DNA of 64,000 bases from Hydrogenophaga sp. 2FB (GTDB lineage Bacteria; Pseudomonadota; Gammaproteobacteria; Burkholderiales; Burkholderiaceae_C): positions 1 through 64,000 of the forward strand of contig NZ_SCML01000033.1 of NCBI RefSeq assembly GCF_005503365.1. The letters run 5' to 3'. This document shows, one piece after another, positions 42,681-53,188 of this stretch. Numbering within the stretch: the stretch's first letter is position 1; every line of letters begins with the position of its first letter. The notes under the pieces are model-generated. The model did not search any database. It had not been told where the DNA came from and worked only from the letters and a program-made list of their open reading frames with translations. Position numbers and translations under genes: made by a program.

Positions 42681-43751
42681 ATGACCGACGTCCGCAAAGG
42701 CCAGGCACCCGATCCGCTGACACGCCAACAGTTCAGCGAACGGTTTCGCGCCTTCTTCGTGGACCCGGCGTTCCGCGCCGAGGACCAGAGCATCGAACGC
42801 CTCGAAGCCATCGCCTGGGACGCCTACATCGAAGGCCGCAAGGCACCGCTGACGCAGAAGGCGGGCCCGGGCTACGCCGACCCCGAGTACGAGCTGTCGT
42901 CCGAATGGGTGGCCACGAAGACCCGCATCGACGCGGCGCAGGCGCGCTGGTCCCGGCCCGAAACACCGTCGCGCGTGCTGCTGATCTGCGGCTCTGCGCG
43001 CAACGACGGCACCTGTCCTGGCGAAATGTCCAAGACCTTCCGGCTCACGAAGATCGCGCGGAAAGCGCTGGAGCAGGAAAAGATGGACGTGGACCTGCTG
43101 GACCTGAGCCTGCTCACCTCCAGCTACGCGCTGCACATCCACCCTTGCAAGGGCTGCGTGTCCACCGCCCAGCCGCTCTGCCACTGGCCCTGCAGCTGCT
43201 ACCCCAACCACGCGCTGAACCAGACGCACGACTGGATGGCCGAGATCTACGAGCGCTGGACCGCCGCGCACGCGGTGCTCATCGTCACCCCGGTCTACTG
43301 GTACCAGAGCCCGAGCCCGCTCAAGCTGATGATCGACCGCCTGGTCTGCGCCGACGGCGGCAACCCCGACCCGACCTCCACCGGCGGCAAGAACCCCGCC
43401 AAGGCCAAGGCCGTCGAGGAAGCCGGCTGGGACTACCCGCAGCACCTGGCCGGGCGGGCCTACGGCGTGGTGGTGCACGGCGACGTGGCGGGCATCGAAG
43501 GCACGCGCCGCTCGCTGTGCGACTGGCTGGACTGGATGGGTTTCATCGACGCCGGCGCCCACGCCCGGCTGGACCGTTTCATCGGCTACTACGAGCCTTA
43601 CTACAACAGCCACGATGCCCTGGACGAGGACACCGGCGTGCAGGAAGAAACGCGCAACGTGGCGCTGGCCGTGGCCCACGCGGTGGTGGCGTTGCGCGCC
43701 GGGCAGCTGCAGGCGGTGCAACCCAGGCTGGAGCGTCCCCGGCCCAAGTAG
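42681..43751 (+). CDS. Flavodoxin-fold NAD(P)H/FMN reductase-like protein
   Basis: This 356-residue protein contains a flavodoxin-like domain (about 95-330) with the phosphate loop LLICGSARNDGTCPGEMSKT and VLIVTPVYWYQSPSPLKLMIDR. A cluster of Cys (HPCKGCVSTAQPLCHWPC) suggests a metal or redox site, as in iron-sulfur flavoproteins. The N-terminal 95 residues are an unusual helical extension. Substrate unknown. Confidence 0.82.
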   Translation: MTDVRKGQAPDPLTRQQFSERFRAFFVDPAFRAEDQSIERLEAIAWDAYIEGRKAPLTQKAGPGYADPEYELSSEWVATKTRIDAAQARWSRPETPSRVLLICGSARNDGTCPGEMSKTFRLTKIARKALEQEKMDVDLLDLSLLTSSYALHIHPCKGCVSTAQPLCHWPCSCYPNHALNQTHDWMAEIYERWTAAHAVLIVTPVYWYQSPSPLKLMIDRLVCADGGNPDPTSTGGKNPAKAKAVEEAGWDYPQHLAGRAYGVVVHGDVAGIEGTRRSLCDWLDWMGFIDAGAHARLDRFIGYYEPYYNSHDALDEDTGVQEETRNVALAVAHAVVALRAGQLQAVQPRLERPRPK

Positions 43752-43856
43752 GCCCGCACCCCAACCGGGTTATTCTCCCGGCCAACCGACGGAGCCACGG
43801 GCTCGGGTTCCGACCCCCGCCGAACTCTGTGGCCGCGTGAGCGTCCAACCCGTCAC

Positions 43857-44354
43857 ATGAACAAGATACTCGTCTGCGCCGCCCTGCTGGTGCTGTCTGT
43901 CGGCGCTTCGGCGCAAGCGCTGTGGCGCGGCGTGCCCGCGGGCGCGACCGTGGCCCAAGTCAGCGCCCTCGTTCCCGAGGCCTTGCCCGCACCGGCGGAC
44001 ACGCCGGCCAGCGCCGACGGCCGCGTGCTGCTGCACATTCCCCGCGTCGAACTGGTCGATGCCGACTTCGCGGTGGACTTCGCCTTCGAGCAGGACAAGC
44101 TCACGCGCGTCGTGCTGCAGGCGCACACCGATTCGGCCACGCAGGCGCGGGCCATCGCGCAGCGGCTCACGGCCTCGCTGCGGTCGAGCTACGGGCTGGA
44201 AATCAGCACCAAGAGCCGGCAGGAACCCTTGACGCCGGGCATCGACCGCAAGTGGTCGTACCGCCGGGCCAGCGTGCACCTGCAGGTGGTCGAGGGCACG
44301 GTGGTGCGCCTGCGCTACGGCGCGGAAGCCACCCGGCCCTCCAGCCCGCTCTGA
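43857..44354 (+). CDS. Exported protein of unknown function
   Basis: This 165-residue protein has a clear signal peptide (1-20, cut after ASAQA) and a compact mature domain with alternating strands. I do not recognise the family. It stands between the flavodoxin-fold gene and the cox operon and is not obviously linked to either. Confidence 0.7.
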   Translation: MNKILVCAALLVLSVGASAQALWRGVPAGATVAQVSALVPEALPAPADTPASADGRVLLHIPRVELVDADFAVDFAFEQDKLTRVVLQAHTDSATQARAIAQRLTASLRSSYGLEISTKSRQEPLTPGIDRKWSYRRASVHLQVVEGTVVRLRYGAEATRPSSPL

Positions 44355-44376
44355 CGCCACCCGCGCCGGTGCCGCG

Positions 44377-44389
44377 TCTCAATTTGAGA
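44377..44389. promoter_or_regulatory. 13-base palindrome upstream of coxS
   Basis: TCTCAATTTGAGA is a perfect palindrome around a central T, 104 bases before the coxS start. It is a plausible operator for the cox operon. The rest of the 138-base gap contains a good AAGGAG ribosome site but no clear promoter. Confidence 0.4.
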
Positions 44390-44492
44390 ATCGTTGGAAC
44401 CAGAGGCGCGATTTCAGGGTAAACCCGCAAATCACCGCCCGTCGCGCGTGCTCAACTTGTTATGCCCCACCACCACAACAAGGAGACAAACC

Positions 44493-44960
<468 letters not shown>

Positions 44961-44973
44961 GGAGCAAAACATC

Positions 44974-47355
44974 ATGGGTGCATCCGACTTCTCCAAACTC
45001 CCGCACATCGGCGAATCGCTGCTGCGCAAGGAGGACTACCGCTTCCTGACCGGTGCCGGTCAGTACACCGACGACATCGTGTTGCCCAACATGCACCACG
45101 CGGTCTTCGTGCGTTCGCCGCACGCGCACGCCAACATCCGCAAGATCGACAAGAGCGCCGCGCTCAAGGCCCCGGGCGTGATCGGTGTGCTGGACGGCAA
45201 CGACGTCGCGGCCGACAAGGTCAACGGCCTGCCCTGCGGCTGGCTCATCACCGATACCGCCGGCCAGCCCATGAAGGAGCCACCGCACCCCATCCTCGCC
45301 TTCGGCAAGGTGCGCTACGTGGGCGACCACGTCGCCATGGTGGTGGCCGACACGCTGGAGAACGCGAAGAACGCCGCCGAGTTGGTGGACGTGGACTACG
45401 AACCACTGGCCGCCGTGGTGGACGTGCGCGACGCGCAGAAATCGGGTGCGCCCACGCTGCACGACGCCGCCGCCGACAACCACTGCTACAAGTGGGCCAT
45501 CGGTGACCAGGGGCAGGTCGACGCCGCGTTCGCCAACGCCGCGCACGTGACCAAGATCGACCTGATCAACAACCGCCTCGCGCCCAACCCGATGGAGCCG
45601 CGCGCGGCCATCGCCACCTACAACCGCGCGGGTGACGATTACACGCTCTACGTGGCCAACCAGAACCCGCACGTCGAGCGCCTGCTCATGACGGCCTTCG
45701 TGCTCGGCCTGCCCGAGCACAAGGTGCGCGTGATCGCACCCGACGTGGGCGGTGGCTTCGGCGCGAAGATCTTCCTGTACGCCGAAGACGTGTGCCTGAC
45801 GTGGGCGTCGAAGAAGCTCAACTGCGCGATCAAGTGGAACTGCGACCGCTCGGAAGCCTTCCTGTGCGACGCCCACGGCCGCGACCACGTGACGCATGCC
45901 GAAATGGCGCTCGACAAGGACGGTCACTTCCTCGCCTTCAAGGTGCACACCGACGCCAACCTCGGCGCCTACCTCTCCACCTTCTCCACCGCCGTGCCGA
46001 CCATCCTGTACGCCACGCTGCTCGCCGGCCAGTACAAGACGCCGCAGGTCTACGTGGAGGTGGACGCGTGGTTCACCAACACCTCGCCCGTCGACGCCTA
46101 CAGGGGCGCGGGCCGACCCGAGGCCACCTACCTGCTCGAGCGCATCGTCAGCCGCGCCGCATGGGAAACCGGCCTGTCGCAAGACGAGATCCGACGCCGC
46201 AACTTCATCACCGAGTTCCCGTACCAGACGCCGGTGGCGCTGCAGTACGACACGGGTGACTTCCCGGCCTGCATGGAGAAAGCGAACGAGCTGGCCGAGA
46301 TGGCCAGCTTCGAGCAGCGCAAGTCCGCCTCCAAGGCCAAGGGCTTGCTGCGCGGCGTGGGCTACAGCAGCTACATCGAGGCCTGCGGTCTCGCGCCGTC
46401 GAACGTGGCGGGTGCGCTCGGTGCGCGCGCTGGCCTGTTCGAATGCGGCGAAGTGCGCGTGCACCCCACCGGCAGCGTGACGGTGTTCACCGGCTCGCAC
46501 AGCCACGGCCAGGGGCATGAGACCACCTTCGCGCAGGTGGTGGCCTCGCGCCTGGGCTTGGACCCATCGCAGGTCGACATCGTGCACGGCGACACCGGCC
46601 GCGTGCCCTTCGGCATGGGCACCTACGGCTCGCGCTCCATCTCGGTGGGCGGTGCGGCCATCATGCGCGCGCTCGACAAGATCGAAGCCAAGGCGAAGAA
46701 GATCGCGGCCCATTTGATGGAAACGGGCGATGCCGATGTGGACTTCGCCAACGGCGAGTTCACCGTGAAAGGCACCGACAAGAAGGTCACCTTCGGCCAG
46801 GTCGCGCTCACTGCCTATGTGCCGCACAACTACCCGCTGGACAAGCTGGAGCCGGGCCTGAACGAAACCGCGTTCTACGACCCGACCAACTTCACCTTCC
46901 CCGCGGGCACGCACATCTGCGAAGTGGAGGTGGACCCGAACACCGGCGTGGTGCGCATCGACCGCTTCACCGCGGTGGACGACTTCGGCACCATCATCAA
47001 CCCGATGATCGTGGAAGGCCAGGTGCATGGCGGTCTCACCCAGGGCATTGGCCAGGCGCTGCTCGAGAACTGCGTGTACGACCGCGAAACCGGCCAGCTC
47101 GTGACCGGCTCGTTCATGGACTACGCCATGCCGCGCGCCGACGACGTGCCCGACTTCCGCCTGGGCCACGTGTGCACCCCCTGCACCACCAACCCGCTGG
47201 GCACCAAGGGCTGCGGCGAGGCCGGTGCCATCGGCTCGCCGCCGGCGGTGATCAACGCCGTGCTGGACGCGCTCGCGCCGCTCGGTGTGAAAGACATCGA
47301 CATGCCCGCCAGCCCCGCCCGCGTGTGGGAAGCCATTCGCTCGGCCAAGCAGTAA
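44974..47355 (+). CDS. coxL: Form II CO-dehydrogenase-like Mo subunit
   Basis: This is the catalytic molybdopterin subunit, 793 residues, of the xanthine oxidase family. The active-site loop reads AYRGAGR (375-381). That is the form II signature; form I enzymes that oxidise CO well have AYxCSFR. The late [15 protein letters not shown] carries the catalytic Glu. Form II enzymes are poorly defined and may oxidise CO weakly or act on other small molecules, so the name is provisional. It is followed by coxM after 10 bases. Confidence 0.9.
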   Translation: MGASDFSKLPHIGESLLRKEDYRFLTGAGQYTDDIVLPNMHHAVFVRSPHAHANIRKIDKSAALKAPGVIGVLDGNDVAADKVNGLPCGWLITDTAGQPMKEPPHPILAFGKVRYVGDHVAMVVADTLENAKNAAELVDVDYEPLAAVVDVRDAQKSGAPTLHDAAADNHCYKWAIGDQGQVDAAFANAAHVTKIDLINNRLAPNPMEPRAAIATYNRAGDDYTLYVANQNPHVERLLMTAFVLGLPEHKVRVIAPDVGGGFGAKIFLYAEDVCLTWASKKLNCAIKWNCDRSEAFLCDAHGRDHVTHAEMALDKDGHFLAFKVHTDANLGAYLSTFSTAVPTILYATLLAGQYKTPQVYVEVDAWFTNTSPVDAYRGAGRPEATYLLERIVSRAAWETGLSQDEIRRRNFITEFPYQTPVALQYDTGDFPACMEKANELAEMASFEQRKSASKAKGLLRGVGYSSYIEACGLAPSNVAGALGARAGLFECGEVRVHPTGSVTVFTGSHSHGQGHETTFAQVVASRLGLDPSQVDIVHGDTGRVPFGMGTYGSRSISVGGAAIMRALDKIEAKAKKIAAHLMETGDADVDFANGEFTVKGTDKKVTFGQVALTAYVPHNYPLDKLEPGLNETAFYDPTNFTFPAGTHICEVEVDPNTGVVRIDRFTAVDDFGTIINPMIVEGQVHGGLTQGIGQALLENCVYDRETGQLVTGSFMDYAMPRADDVPDFRLGHVCTPCTTNPLGTKGCGEAGAIGSPPAVINAVLDALAPLGVKDIDMPASPARVWEAIRSAKQ

Positions 47356-47365
47356 GGAGCACACC

Positions 47366-48160
47366 ATGTACGCATTCACACTCGAACAGCCCAAGACCCT
47401 GGCCGACGCCAAGCGCTTCAGCAGCGGTGGCGCGCAACCCCTGGCCGGTGGCCAGACCCTGATCGCCTCGATGAAGCAGCGCCTGCTGCGGCCGGAGAAC
47501 CTGGTGGACCTCGGCGGCATTGCCGACCTGCGCGGCGTCAAGGTCGAGGGGCAGAACGTCGTCATCGGCGCCATGACCTGCCACCAGGACGTGGCCAACA
47601 ACGCCGACGTGCGCAAACACATCCCCGCGCTGGCGGCGCTGGCCGACGGCATTGGTGACCGCCAGGTCCGCGCGCGCGGCACCATCGGTGGTTCCCTGGC
47701 CAACAACGACCCCGCCGCCTGTTACCCCAGCGCGGTGCTGGGCCTGGGCGCCACCGTCGTCACCGACAAGCGCGAGATCGCCGCCGACGATTTCTTCCAG
47801 GGCCTCTACACCACCGCGCTGGAGCCGGGCGAGCTGATCACCGCGGTCCGTTTCCCCGTCCCCACCAAGGCGGCTTACGCCAAGTTCCGCCAGCCGGCTT
47901 CGCGTTTCGCGCTGGTGGGCGTGTTCGTGGCGCAGACCGCGGGTGGCGCGCGCGTGGCCATCACCGGCACGGGCAACGGCGTGTTCCGCCACAAGGGGCT
48001 GGAAGCGGCGCTGGGCAAGAGCTTCACGCCCGACGCGGTGAAAGACGTGGCGATCGACGCCAGCGACATCAGCGGCGACCTGCACGCCAGCGCGGCCTAC
48101 CGGGCGCACCTCGTCACCGTGCAGACGCAGGCCGCGGTGCGGCAGGCGAACGGTGGATGA
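47366..48160 (+). CDS. coxM: CO-dehydrogenase-like FAD subunit
   Basis: This is the FAD-binding middle subunit, 264 residues. It has PLAGGQTLIASMKQRL and RGTIGGSLANNDPAACYP, the two FAD motifs of the family. It takes electrons from CoxS and gives them to quinone or another acceptor. AAGGAGCACACC precedes the ATG. The stop overlaps coxD (ATGA). Confidence 0.93.
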   Translation: MYAFTLEQPKTLADAKRFSSGGAQPLAGGQTLIASMKQRLLRPENLVDLGGIADLRGVKVEGQNVVIGAMTCHQDVANNADVRKHIPALAALADGIGDRQVRARGTIGGSLANNDPAACYPSAVLGLGATVVTDKREIAADDFFQGLYTTALEPGELITAVRFPVPTKAAYAKFRQPASRFALVGVFVAQTAGGARVAITGTGNGVFRHKGLEAALGKSFTPDAVKDVAIDASDISGDLHASAAYRAHLVTVQTQAAVRQANGG

Positions 48161-49062
48161 CGCGGGTGCCCGACGACACCAGCACCATCGACGGCCTCAC
48201 CCATGCCCTGCAGGGTGTGGGCTACCACGCTCCCCGGCGGCTGGCCACCGCCGTGTTTCTCGCGATGCGCCTGCAGCGCCCGCTGCTGCTCGAAGGCGAG
48301 CCCGGCGTGGGCAAGACCGAGCTCGCCAAGGCCTTGGCCAAGGTGCTCGGCCGCCCGCTGCTGCGCCTGCAGTGTTACGACGGCATGGAGCAGCGCGAGG
48401 CTCTCTACGAATGGAACCACACCGCGCAGCTGCTGCACATGCGCGCGGCGCAGGCCACGTCCACGCCCGACGAGATCGAGCGCGAGGTCTACCAGGCGCG
48501 CTACCTGATCCGCCGACCCTTGTTGCAGGCGCTGCAAACGCCCGAGCCGGGCGCGGTGTTGTTGATCGACGAGGTGGACCGCGCGGACGAACCGTTCGAG
48601 GCCTTCCTGCTCGAATACCTGGGCGAATACCAGGTGAGCATTCCCGAACTCGGCACCATCAAGGCCGTGGCCGCGCCACTGACCATCCTCACCAGCAACC
48701 GCACGCGCGACCTCAACGACGCGGTGAAGCGCCGTTGCCTGTACCAGTGGCTCGACTACCCCGACCGCGAGCGTGAACTCGCCATCGTGAAGAGCCAGGT
48801 GCCCGAGGCCAGCGCGGCGCTCACCGAGCAGGTCACGCGCTTTGTCTCGCGCCTGCGCAACCAGCCGTTCGCCAACGCCTTCCAGCGCAGTCCTGGCATC
48901 GCGGAAAGTGTGGAATGGGCGAAGGCTTTGGTGGCGCTGGACACGCTCACGCTGGACCCGGAGGTGATCCAGGACACGGCCGGCATCCTCTTCAAGCAGC
49001 GCGAGGATGTGGCGGCCTTGTTGCCGATCCTCGACCAGTTGCTCGCGCCGGAACCTGTATGA
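48157..49062 (+). CDS. coxD: MoxR-type AAA+ ATPase CoxD
   Basis: This 301-residue ATPase has Walker A GEPGVGKT (47-54), Walker B LLIDEVDRAD, and TSNRTRDLNDAVKRRC as sensor region. CoxD-type proteins, with CoxE, mature the active site of CO dehydrogenase. Its ATG overlaps the coxM stop. It is separated from its partner coxE by an unusual 447-base repeat-rich spacer. Confidence 0.92.
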   Translation: MTRVPDDTSTIDGLTHALQGVGYHAPRRLATAVFLAMRLQRPLLLEGEPGVGKTELAKALAKVLGRPLLRLQCYDGMEQREALYEWNHTAQLLHMRAAQATSTPDEIEREVYQARYLIRRPLLQALQTPEPGAVLLIDEVDRADEPFEAFLLEYLGEYQVSIPELGTIKAVAAPLTILTSNRTRDLNDAVKRRCLYQWLDYPDRERELAIVKSQVPEASAALTEQVTRFVSRLRNQPFANAFQRSPGIAESVEWAKALVALDTLTLDPEVIQDTAGILFKQREDVAALLPILDQLLAPEPV

Positions 49063-49509
49063 ATTCGGGGACCTTGCTTGCTTGTTTTGCTTCTGGTTCG
49101 AATTCGGGGTCCTTCCTTGCCTGGGTCTTCTCAGGGCCGCTGGTGCGTGTGCCCGTTCTCCGGCGCGGGCTCGCGGGCGTCTGCTCGGGTGCTCATGCAC
49201 CTCTTCGTCAACACCGCGGTTGGCATGCACGCTCTGTGGCAACCGCGAATGGCGCCTGCGCCCGGACACCCACCCCATCGACCCCAGTGGCACCCAGGCA
49301 CGCCACCGAAAACAGCCGCGGGCACACCCACGCGCAGCTCAACCCGGTAGCACCCAGATGAGCGCCCGCCACGGCCTTCACGCAGTGGTGCGGGGATGCC
49401 CGAGCAGACGCCCGCGAGCCCGCGCCGGAGAACGCGGACCACGCCAGCCGGCAGCGCGATGTGCTGGCATAAAAAAGCGATGTGCAGGTACAAACCAGGC
49501 AGAACAAAA
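49063..49509. repeat. Inverted-repeat element between coxD and coxE
   Basis: The 447-base gap has no convincing gene. It contains a perfect 36-base inverted repeat (49154-49189 and 49399-49434) that is extended, less exactly, on both sides. A hairpin (CGCGGTTG/CAACCGCG, 49215-49247), a near-perfect direct repeat starting GAATTCGGGG near each 5' edge, and two GCGATGTGC copies near the 3' edge are also present. The structure is like a small non-autonomous mobile element (MITE) inserted in an operon. No target duplication could be fixed by eye. Confidence 0.65.
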
Positions 49510-50685
49510 ATGATCCTGGGCGACGCAAGAAGCGGGAAGCTGCCCGACCACATCACCGCCTTCGGCCGCGCCTTGCGCCGTGCTGGTGTGCCGGTGGACA
49601 GCAGCCGCGTGGTGCTCGCCATCACCGCCGCTGAAATGGTGGGCGTGGCGCGCCGCGACGACCTGCGCGCCGCGCTCGAAGCCGTGATGGTCAGCCGCCC
49701 GCAGGACATCGGCGTGTTCGACGAGATGTTCGACGCCTTCTTCCGCAACCCCGAACTCGCCCAACAACTGCTCTCCCAGATGCTGCCCAAGGCCGCGAAA
49801 GCGAACCCCGTGCGGCGCAAGGCGCGCGTGCAGGAAGCCCTGAGCGTGGCCGGCCTGAAGGCGCGCACGCCCAACCAGGGCGAGACCGAACTGAAGATCG
49901 ATGCGGCCATGACCGCCAGCGACCAGCAGCGCCTGCGCCACGCCGACTTTGCCGGCCTCTCCGCCAGCGAGTTTCGCCTCGTCGAACAGCTCGTGCGCGA
50001 GATCCCCCTGCCCTTGCCGCCCATCCGCTCGCGCCGCGAACGCGCCGCATCGCGCGGCCACCGCCCGAACTGGGCGCGCGCCCTGCAGGAGGCGCGCCGG
50101 CACGACGGCGAGCTGCTGCGCGTGCCCATGATGAGCCGCCGGCCACAGCCGCTGCCGTTGCTGATCCTGGTCGACATCTCCGGCTCCATGGAACGCTACG
50201 CGCGCCTGCTGCTCGCCTTCCTGCACCAGGCCACGCACGGCACGCCGCGCACGGCCTTCGCTTTCGGCACCGAGTTGACCGACCTGCGCGCCGCGTTTCG
50301 CCACAGCGACACCGACCAGATGCTCGAACTCGCCAACGACGCCATCGCCGATTTTGCGGGCGGCACGCGCCTGGGCGCGTCGCTCGCCCAACTGCGCACC
50401 CGGCACAAACGTTGCCTCGTGGGCCGGCGCACCGTGGTGCTGCTCATCACCGACGGCCTGGACACCGGCACACCCGAGCAACTCGAAGAAGAGCTGCAAT
50501 GGCTCGGCCGCCACAGCCGCAAGCTGCTCTGGCTCAACCCGCTGCTGCGCTACGACGGCTATGCACCGCTGGCCACCGGCGCGAGCGTGCTGCACCGCCA
50601 CGCGCACGGCATGCTCGCCGTGCACAACCTCAGCCGACTCGAAGACCTCGCGCGGTCCATGGCTGCGTTGATGCAACGCGGCTGA
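49510..50685 (+). CDS. coxE: VWA-domain protein CoxE
   Basis: This 391-residue protein carries a C-terminal von Willebrand A domain (about 210-385) with the metal site DISGSME and LLITDGLDTGTPEQL. Together with the MoxR ATPase CoxD it is thought to insert sulfur or metal into the CO-dehydrogenase site. The start is ATG 49510, the family N-terminus (LPDHITAFGRALRRAG). An in-frame extension from 49396 lies in the repeat element and is ignored. Confidence 0.88.
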   Translation: MILGDARSGKLPDHITAFGRALRRAGVPVDSSRVVLAITAAEMVGVARRDDLRAALEAVMVSRPQDIGVFDEMFDAFFRNPELAQQLLSQMLPKAAKANPVRRKARVQEALSVAGLKARTPNQGETELKIDAAMTASDQQRLRHADFAGLSASEFRLVEQLVREIPLPLPPIRSRRERAASRGHRPNWARALQEARRHDGELLRVPMMSRRPQPLPLLILVDISGSMERYARLLLAFLHQATHGTPRTAFAFGTELTDLRAAFRHSDTDQMLELANDAIADFAGGTRLGASLAQLRTRHKRCLVGRRTVVLLITDGLDTGTPEQLEEELQWLGRHSRKLLWLNPLLRYDGYAPLATGASVLHRHAHGMLAVHNLSRLEDLARSMAALMQRG

Positions 50686-50730
50686 AATCCGCCATTTCAT
50701 TCATCATCCCGACCTGACAGGAGAACCCCC

Positions 50731-51309
50731 ATGGACATGCAAGGCAGCCGCACGCTCGCCGTCACCCAACAACAAGCCTGGGAAGCCCTCAACGACCCGG
50801 AGATGCTCAAAGCCTGCATCCCGGGTTGCGAAAAATTCGAAGCCACCGAACCCAATACCTACGCTGTCACCACCGCCATCAAGATCGGCCCCGTGGCCGC
50901 GCGCTTCAGCGGGCGCGTGCTGCTCTCCGACATCGTGCCGCCGCAGTCGTACAAGATCGGCTTCGACGCACAAGGTGGCGTGGCCGGCTTCGGCAAGGGC
51001 GAGGCCGCCGTGCAGCTCACGCCCAAAGACACCGGCTGCGAACTCGGCTACACCGTGCACTCCACCGTGGGTGGGAAAATCGCGCAATTGGGCCAACGCC
51101 TGATCGATGGCGCGGCCAAGTCGCTGGCCGAAGACTTCTTCCGCCGCTTCGACGAAGCCCTGCAGAGCCGCTACCCGAGCGCCGCGACCACCACCGCCGC
51201 CGTTGTCGCAGCCCCCGCGCCGGTGGCCAGCAAGGGCATGCCGAGCTGGGCCTGGGCCGCCATCGCGATCGTCGTGGCTGCGGTGATTTACATGACAACG
51301 AAAGGATAG
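50731..51309 (+). CDS. coxG: CoxG-like SRPBCC membrane protein
   Basis: This 192-residue protein has an SRPBCC (START-like) domain, about 1-145, opening GSRTLAVTQQQAWEALNDPE, and a C-terminal membrane anchor (about 172-188). CoxG-type proteins recruit CO dehydrogenase to the inner membrane. A CAGGAG ribosome site precedes the ATG. Six bases separate its stop from coxF. Confidence 0.9.
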   Translation: MDMQGSRTLAVTQQQAWEALNDPEMLKACIPGCEKFEATEPNTYAVTTAIKIGPVAARFSGRVLLSDIVPPQSYKIGFDAQGGVAGFGKGEAAVQLTPKDTGCELGYTVHSTVGGKIAQLGQRLIDGAAKSLAEDFFRRFDEALQSRYPSAATTTAAVVAAPAPVASKGMPSWAWAAIAIVVAAVIYMTTKG

Positions 51310-51314
51310 AAAGA

Positions 51315-52391
51315 GTGGAAAACCTGGATGTCACCGTCCTGCGCACGCTGCAAGGCTGGCGCGCACAGGGACGGCGCGCCCTTCTCGCCACGGTCGTGCG
51401 CACCTGGGGCTCTTCGCCGCGACCGGTGGGCTCGGTCATGGCGCTGTGCGAAACCGGCGCGGTGGTCGGCTCGGTCTCGGGCGGCTGCATCGAAGACGAC
51501 CTGATCTACCGCTACAGCCGCGCGCACGGCGCGGTGCAAGGCAGCAGCGCGCCCCCCGGCATCACGCACGAAATTCCCACCGGCCCACCCGAGCACGTGA
51601 AGTACGGTGTGAGCGCGGATGAGGCCCACCGCTTCGGCCTGCCCTGCGGTGGCACGCTGGAACTGGTGCTCGAATTCAACCCCGATGCCACCTCGCTCGC
51701 CGAGCTGGTGGGCACGCTCTCCAGCGGCAGTCTGGTGGAGCGGCGCACCGAGCTGGCCACCGGCCGCGTGGAACTGCGCGCCGCCGCCACGCCCGCGGCA
51801 CTGGAAGACGAAGGGGGCTGGCTCAGCAACACCTTCGGCCCCGAGTACCGCATGCTGCTCATCGGCGCGGGCCAGCTCACCGAATACCTCGCCACCATGG
51901 CGCTGTTCAACGGCTTCGCGGTCACCGTGTGCGACCCGCGCGAGGAATACCGCGGCGCATGGGCGGTGCCCGGCGTCGAGATCGTCACCGACATGCCCGA
52001 CGACGTGGTGCGCGCCTTCAACGTCGACCGCCGCAGCTGCGTGATCGCGCTCACGCACGACCCCAAGCTGGACGACCTCGCCCTGCTCGAAGCACTCGAG
52101 ACCGAAGCCTTCTACGTCGGCGCGATCGGCTCGCGCCGCAACAACGAAGCGCGCCACGCACGCATGATCGAGCACTTCGACCAGACGCCCGAGAGCCTGG
52201 CGCGCCTGCGCGGCCCGATCGGCATCTACATCGGCAGCAAGACCCCGGCCGAGATCGCGGTGAGCGTGATGGCCGAGGTGCTCGCGGTGAAGAACGGCGT
52301 GCCGCTGCCACGCGACATGGAAGTGGCGAACGCGAAAAACACGCTGTCCGCTGCGGAGGCCTCTGCCCCCACCTGCTTCGTGTCGCCATGA
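51315..52391 (+). CDS. coxF: XdhC/CoxF maturation protein
   Basis: This 358-residue protein of the XdhC/CoxF family binds the molybdenum cofactor and helps its sulfuration and insertion. The N-terminal ATVVRTWGSSPRPVGSVM and SVSGGCIE motifs and a C-terminal Rossmann domain (MLLIGAGQLTEY) are present. GTG is the start, with GAAAGGATAGAAAG just upstream. The stop overlaps the mocA start (ATGA). Confidence 0.9.
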   Translation: MENLDVTVLRTLQGWRAQGRRALLATVVRTWGSSPRPVGSVMALCETGAVVGSVSGGCIEDDLIYRYSRAHGAVQGSSAPPGITHEIPTGPPEHVKYGVSADEAHRFGLPCGGTLELVLEFNPDATSLAELVGTLSSGSLVERRTELATGRVELRAAATPAALEDEGGWLSNTFGPEYRMLLIGAGQLTEYLATMALFNGFAVTVCDPREEYRGAWAVPGVEIVTDMPDDVVRAFNVDRRSCVIALTHDPKLDDLALLEALETEAFYVGAIGSRRNNEARHARMIEHFDQTPESLARLRGPIGIYIGSKTPAEIAVSVMAEVLAVKNGVPLPRDMEVANAKNTLSAAEASAPTCFVSP

Positions 52392-53035
52392 AAACCGGCT
52401 TCGTCATCCTCGCGGCGGGCGCCGGCCGGCGCATGGGCGGCGTCGCCAAATGCCTGCTGGAACTGGAAGGCCGCAGCCTGCTGGAGCGCCTGCTCACCCA
52501 CCTGCAACCGCTGCGCGGCAAAGCGCGGCACGACCTGGTGCTGGTGCTCGGCCACCACGCGCACGACGTCCAGGCCCACGTGACGCGCCTGCCCGATGCG
52601 CTTGCACCCTTGTGCGTGATCAACCCCCGGCCGGAAGACGACACCGCGTCATCGCTGCGTGCGGGCCTGCGCGCATTGGCGCACGACGTCAAGCAGGTGG
52701 TGGTGCTGCTGGCCGATCAACCGCTGATCGACGGTGCCGACGTGCAGGCCGCGCTGGATGCGTTCAGCGCGCGCGGCCCCGGCATCCGTGTGCAGGTGCC
52801 CATGGTGCACGGCCAGCCCGGGCACCCGGTGATCTTCGATGCGAGCGTGCGCGACGCCCTGATCGCCACCCCCATGCAACCCAGCCTGCGCCAGTGGCGC
52901 GCCGCGCACCCCGAGGCCGTGCGCCTGTGGGCGGTGGACAACCCGCACTACACGCGCGATCTGGACACCACGGCCGACCTGGAAGCGCTGGTGCGCGAAA
53001 CGCGCTGGAGCTGGCGCTGGCCCGGAACGGGATAA
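52388..53035 (+). CDS. mocA: Molybdenum cofactor cytidylyltransferase-like
   Basis: This 215-residue nucleotidyltransferase opens with VILAAGAGRRMGG and has LLADQPLI and GQPGHPVIFD, as in MocA. MocA makes the cytosine dinucleotide form of the cofactor required by xanthine-oxidase-type enzymes. This matches the cox enzyme encoded upstream. It is the last gene of the cox operon. Confidence 0.9.
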   Translation: MKTGFVILAAGAGRRMGGVAKCLLELEGRSLLERLLTHLQPLRGKARHDLVLVLGHHAHDVQAHVTRLPDALAPLCVINPRPEDDTASSLRAGLRALAHDVKQVVVLLADQPLIDGADVQAALDAFSARGPGIRVQVPMVHGQPGHPVIFDASVRDALIATPMQPSLRQWRAAHPEAVRLWAVDNPHYTRDLDTTADLEALVRETRWSWRWPGTG

Positions 53036-53188
53036 ATCCTGTCGGGTGGGCGGCTCTTCCTGTGCAACACCACGATCGAGAGCGCTCCAGCGGTTCCAAC
53101 ACAGCTTCAAAAAACGCTGCTCTAATGGCAGGGCGCTCCACGGATTCATCATCAGCCCGGCCCCGGCCCAGCCAACCCCCTGACGATC

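Noticed and set aside
49396-49509. An earlier start for coxE inside the repeat element
   Set aside because: The extra residues come from the inverted repeat and are not like CoxE N-termini.
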